From Saprospiraceae bacterium (GTDB lineage: Bacteria > Bacteroidota > Bacteroidia > Chitinophagales > Saprospiraceae): a stretch of DNA of 5,804 nt. Of this stretch, positions 5,183-5,804 are shown piece after piece. Location: assembly GCA_022842255.1 (NCBI GenBank), contig JALHPW010000199.1, positions 1 to 5,804 of the forward strand, in the 5' to 3' direction. Within the stretch, counting starts at the first letter, position 1; each line of letters starts with the position of its first letter. The notes beneath the pieces are model-generated. The model worked only from the letters and a program-made list of their open reading frames with translations, did no database searches and was not told the origin of the DNA. Position numbers and translations under genes: made by a program.

Positions 5183-5804
5183 ATGTCAATCAAACACGTC
5201 CTCTTTGACAACGACGGCACCATCGTTGATTCCGAGATTATTGCCGCACGGGCCATGTTGAAATTATTGGCCAAACATGGTCTGCACCTTTCGGAACGCG
5301 ATTATAACATGCGTTTCCCAGGCCTTCGCACCCGCGACATCATTATTGCGTTAGAAGCCGAAGAGGGCTTTATGCCGCCCGCCAACTTCCTTCAAATCGT
5401 ACATGAAGAACACAAAGACGGTTTTCACCGCTCACTCCGCGCCATCCGCGGGATGCCAACCTTGTTTCGGAACCTGAAGGTGCCAAAGAGCATGGTGTCG
5501 AACGGCAGCGTGTTACACGTCGAAAAATGCCTCCGCAAAGTGCGCTTGTTCAGTGCCCTAGACGGCCACATCTTTTCGGCCGAACAGGTGAAAAAACCCA
5601 AACCTTCGCCCGATGTGTACCTTTTTGCACTTGAAAAACTTGGGCTTTCCCCCCACGAGACGATTGTGGTAGAGGACAGTGTTACCGGGGTTTTTGCCGC
5701 AAAAAGCGCTGGCATTCCGGTGGTTGGTTTTTTAGGGGCAGCCCACATCCACGATGGGCATGGGGATAAACTTCGGGAGGCCGGCGCTGATTTCTTAGTG
5801 CCTG
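5183..5804 (+). CDS. HAD-superfamily hydrolase, beta-phosphoglucomutase/phosphatase-like subfamily IA (3' end outside window)
   Basis: The frame is open from ATG 5183 to the window edge, giving 207 residues with no stop. All four HAD motifs are present. Motif I is LFDNDGTIVDSE (7-18), with nucleophile D9 and acid/base D11. Motif II is SNGS (106-109). Motif III is the lysine in KPKPSPDVY, probably K140. Motif IV is VVEDSVTGVFAAKSAG (162-177), with E164 and D165 for magnesium. Residues about 17-90 form a helical C1 cap, as in the beta-phosphoglucomutase and YieH-type sugar-phosphate phosphatase group. The family removes phosphate from (or moves it within) small phosphorylated metabolites in the cytoplasm. 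The exact substrate cannot be told. By family size only about 15-30 residues are missing. No Shine-Dalgarno sequence is seen; the terminator T tract lies directly upstream of the ATG. Confidence 0.88.
   Translation, partial: MSIKHVLFDNDGTIVDSEIIAARAMLKLLAKHGLHLSERDYNMRFPGLRTRDIIIALEAEEGFMPPANFLQIVHEEHKDGFHRSLRAIRGMPTLFRNLKVPKSMVSNGSVLHVEKCLRKVRLFSALDGHIFSAEQVKKPKPSPDVYLFALEKLGLSPHETIVVEDSVTGVFAAKSAGIPVVGFLGAAHIHDGHGDKLREAGADFLVP

Overview
The window looks like chromosomal DNA of a member of the Bacteroidota, plausibly a Saprospiria-type lineage. This rests on an 'NPSFE...TPDIMPG' secreted domain that I know mainly from that phylum, a single-POTRA Omp85 protein, starts without a Shine-Dalgarno sequence, and a TAnnTTTG-type -7 box. 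Genus-level placement is inference. No tRNA, rRNA, CRISPR array, transposase or phage gene is visible.

Layout, plus strand first. Positions 2-514 hold the 3' end of a secreted or surface protein gene. A weak hairpin with a T tract (544-562) follows. Positions 588-2027 encode an outer-membrane beta-barrel protein with one POTRA domain (BamA/TamA superfamily). Five bases later, 2033-2713 encodes a class I SAM-dependent methyltransferase with an NPPY motif. The whole gap from that stop to the next start (2715-2880) is repeat DNA. It comprises three GGGTTGATA units, a 37-bp near-perfect inverted repeat around a 26-nt loop, and a degenerating 9-nt array (NATCAACCC type) that runs up to the next ATG and gives the minus strand a canonical G-quadruplex pattern. 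Positions 2884-3825 encode a GNAT/FemAB-like acyltransferase.

A minus-strand gene (3854-4723) converges on it. It encodes a membrane-anchored coiled-coil protein with a C-terminal helix-hairpin-helix-like domain whose hairpin glycine motif is altered. A 257-bp AT-rich region (4724-4980) separates it from a divergent plus-strand unit and holds several palindromes and a -7-like box. The unit starts with a 42-codon ORF for a small single-pass membrane protein (4981-5109). An 11-bp rho-independent terminator hairpin follows, and its T tract ends only five bases before the ATG of a HAD-family phosphatase gene (5183 onward, cut by the window end).

The genes do not form an obvious single pathway. 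The first two act in the envelope, and the barrel and methyltransferase genes are packed tightly enough to be cotranscribed. I see no clear novel defence or mobile system. The parts most worth a second look are the repeat-filled gap at 2715-2880, the overlooked small membrane protein, and the terminator abutting the HAD start codon.
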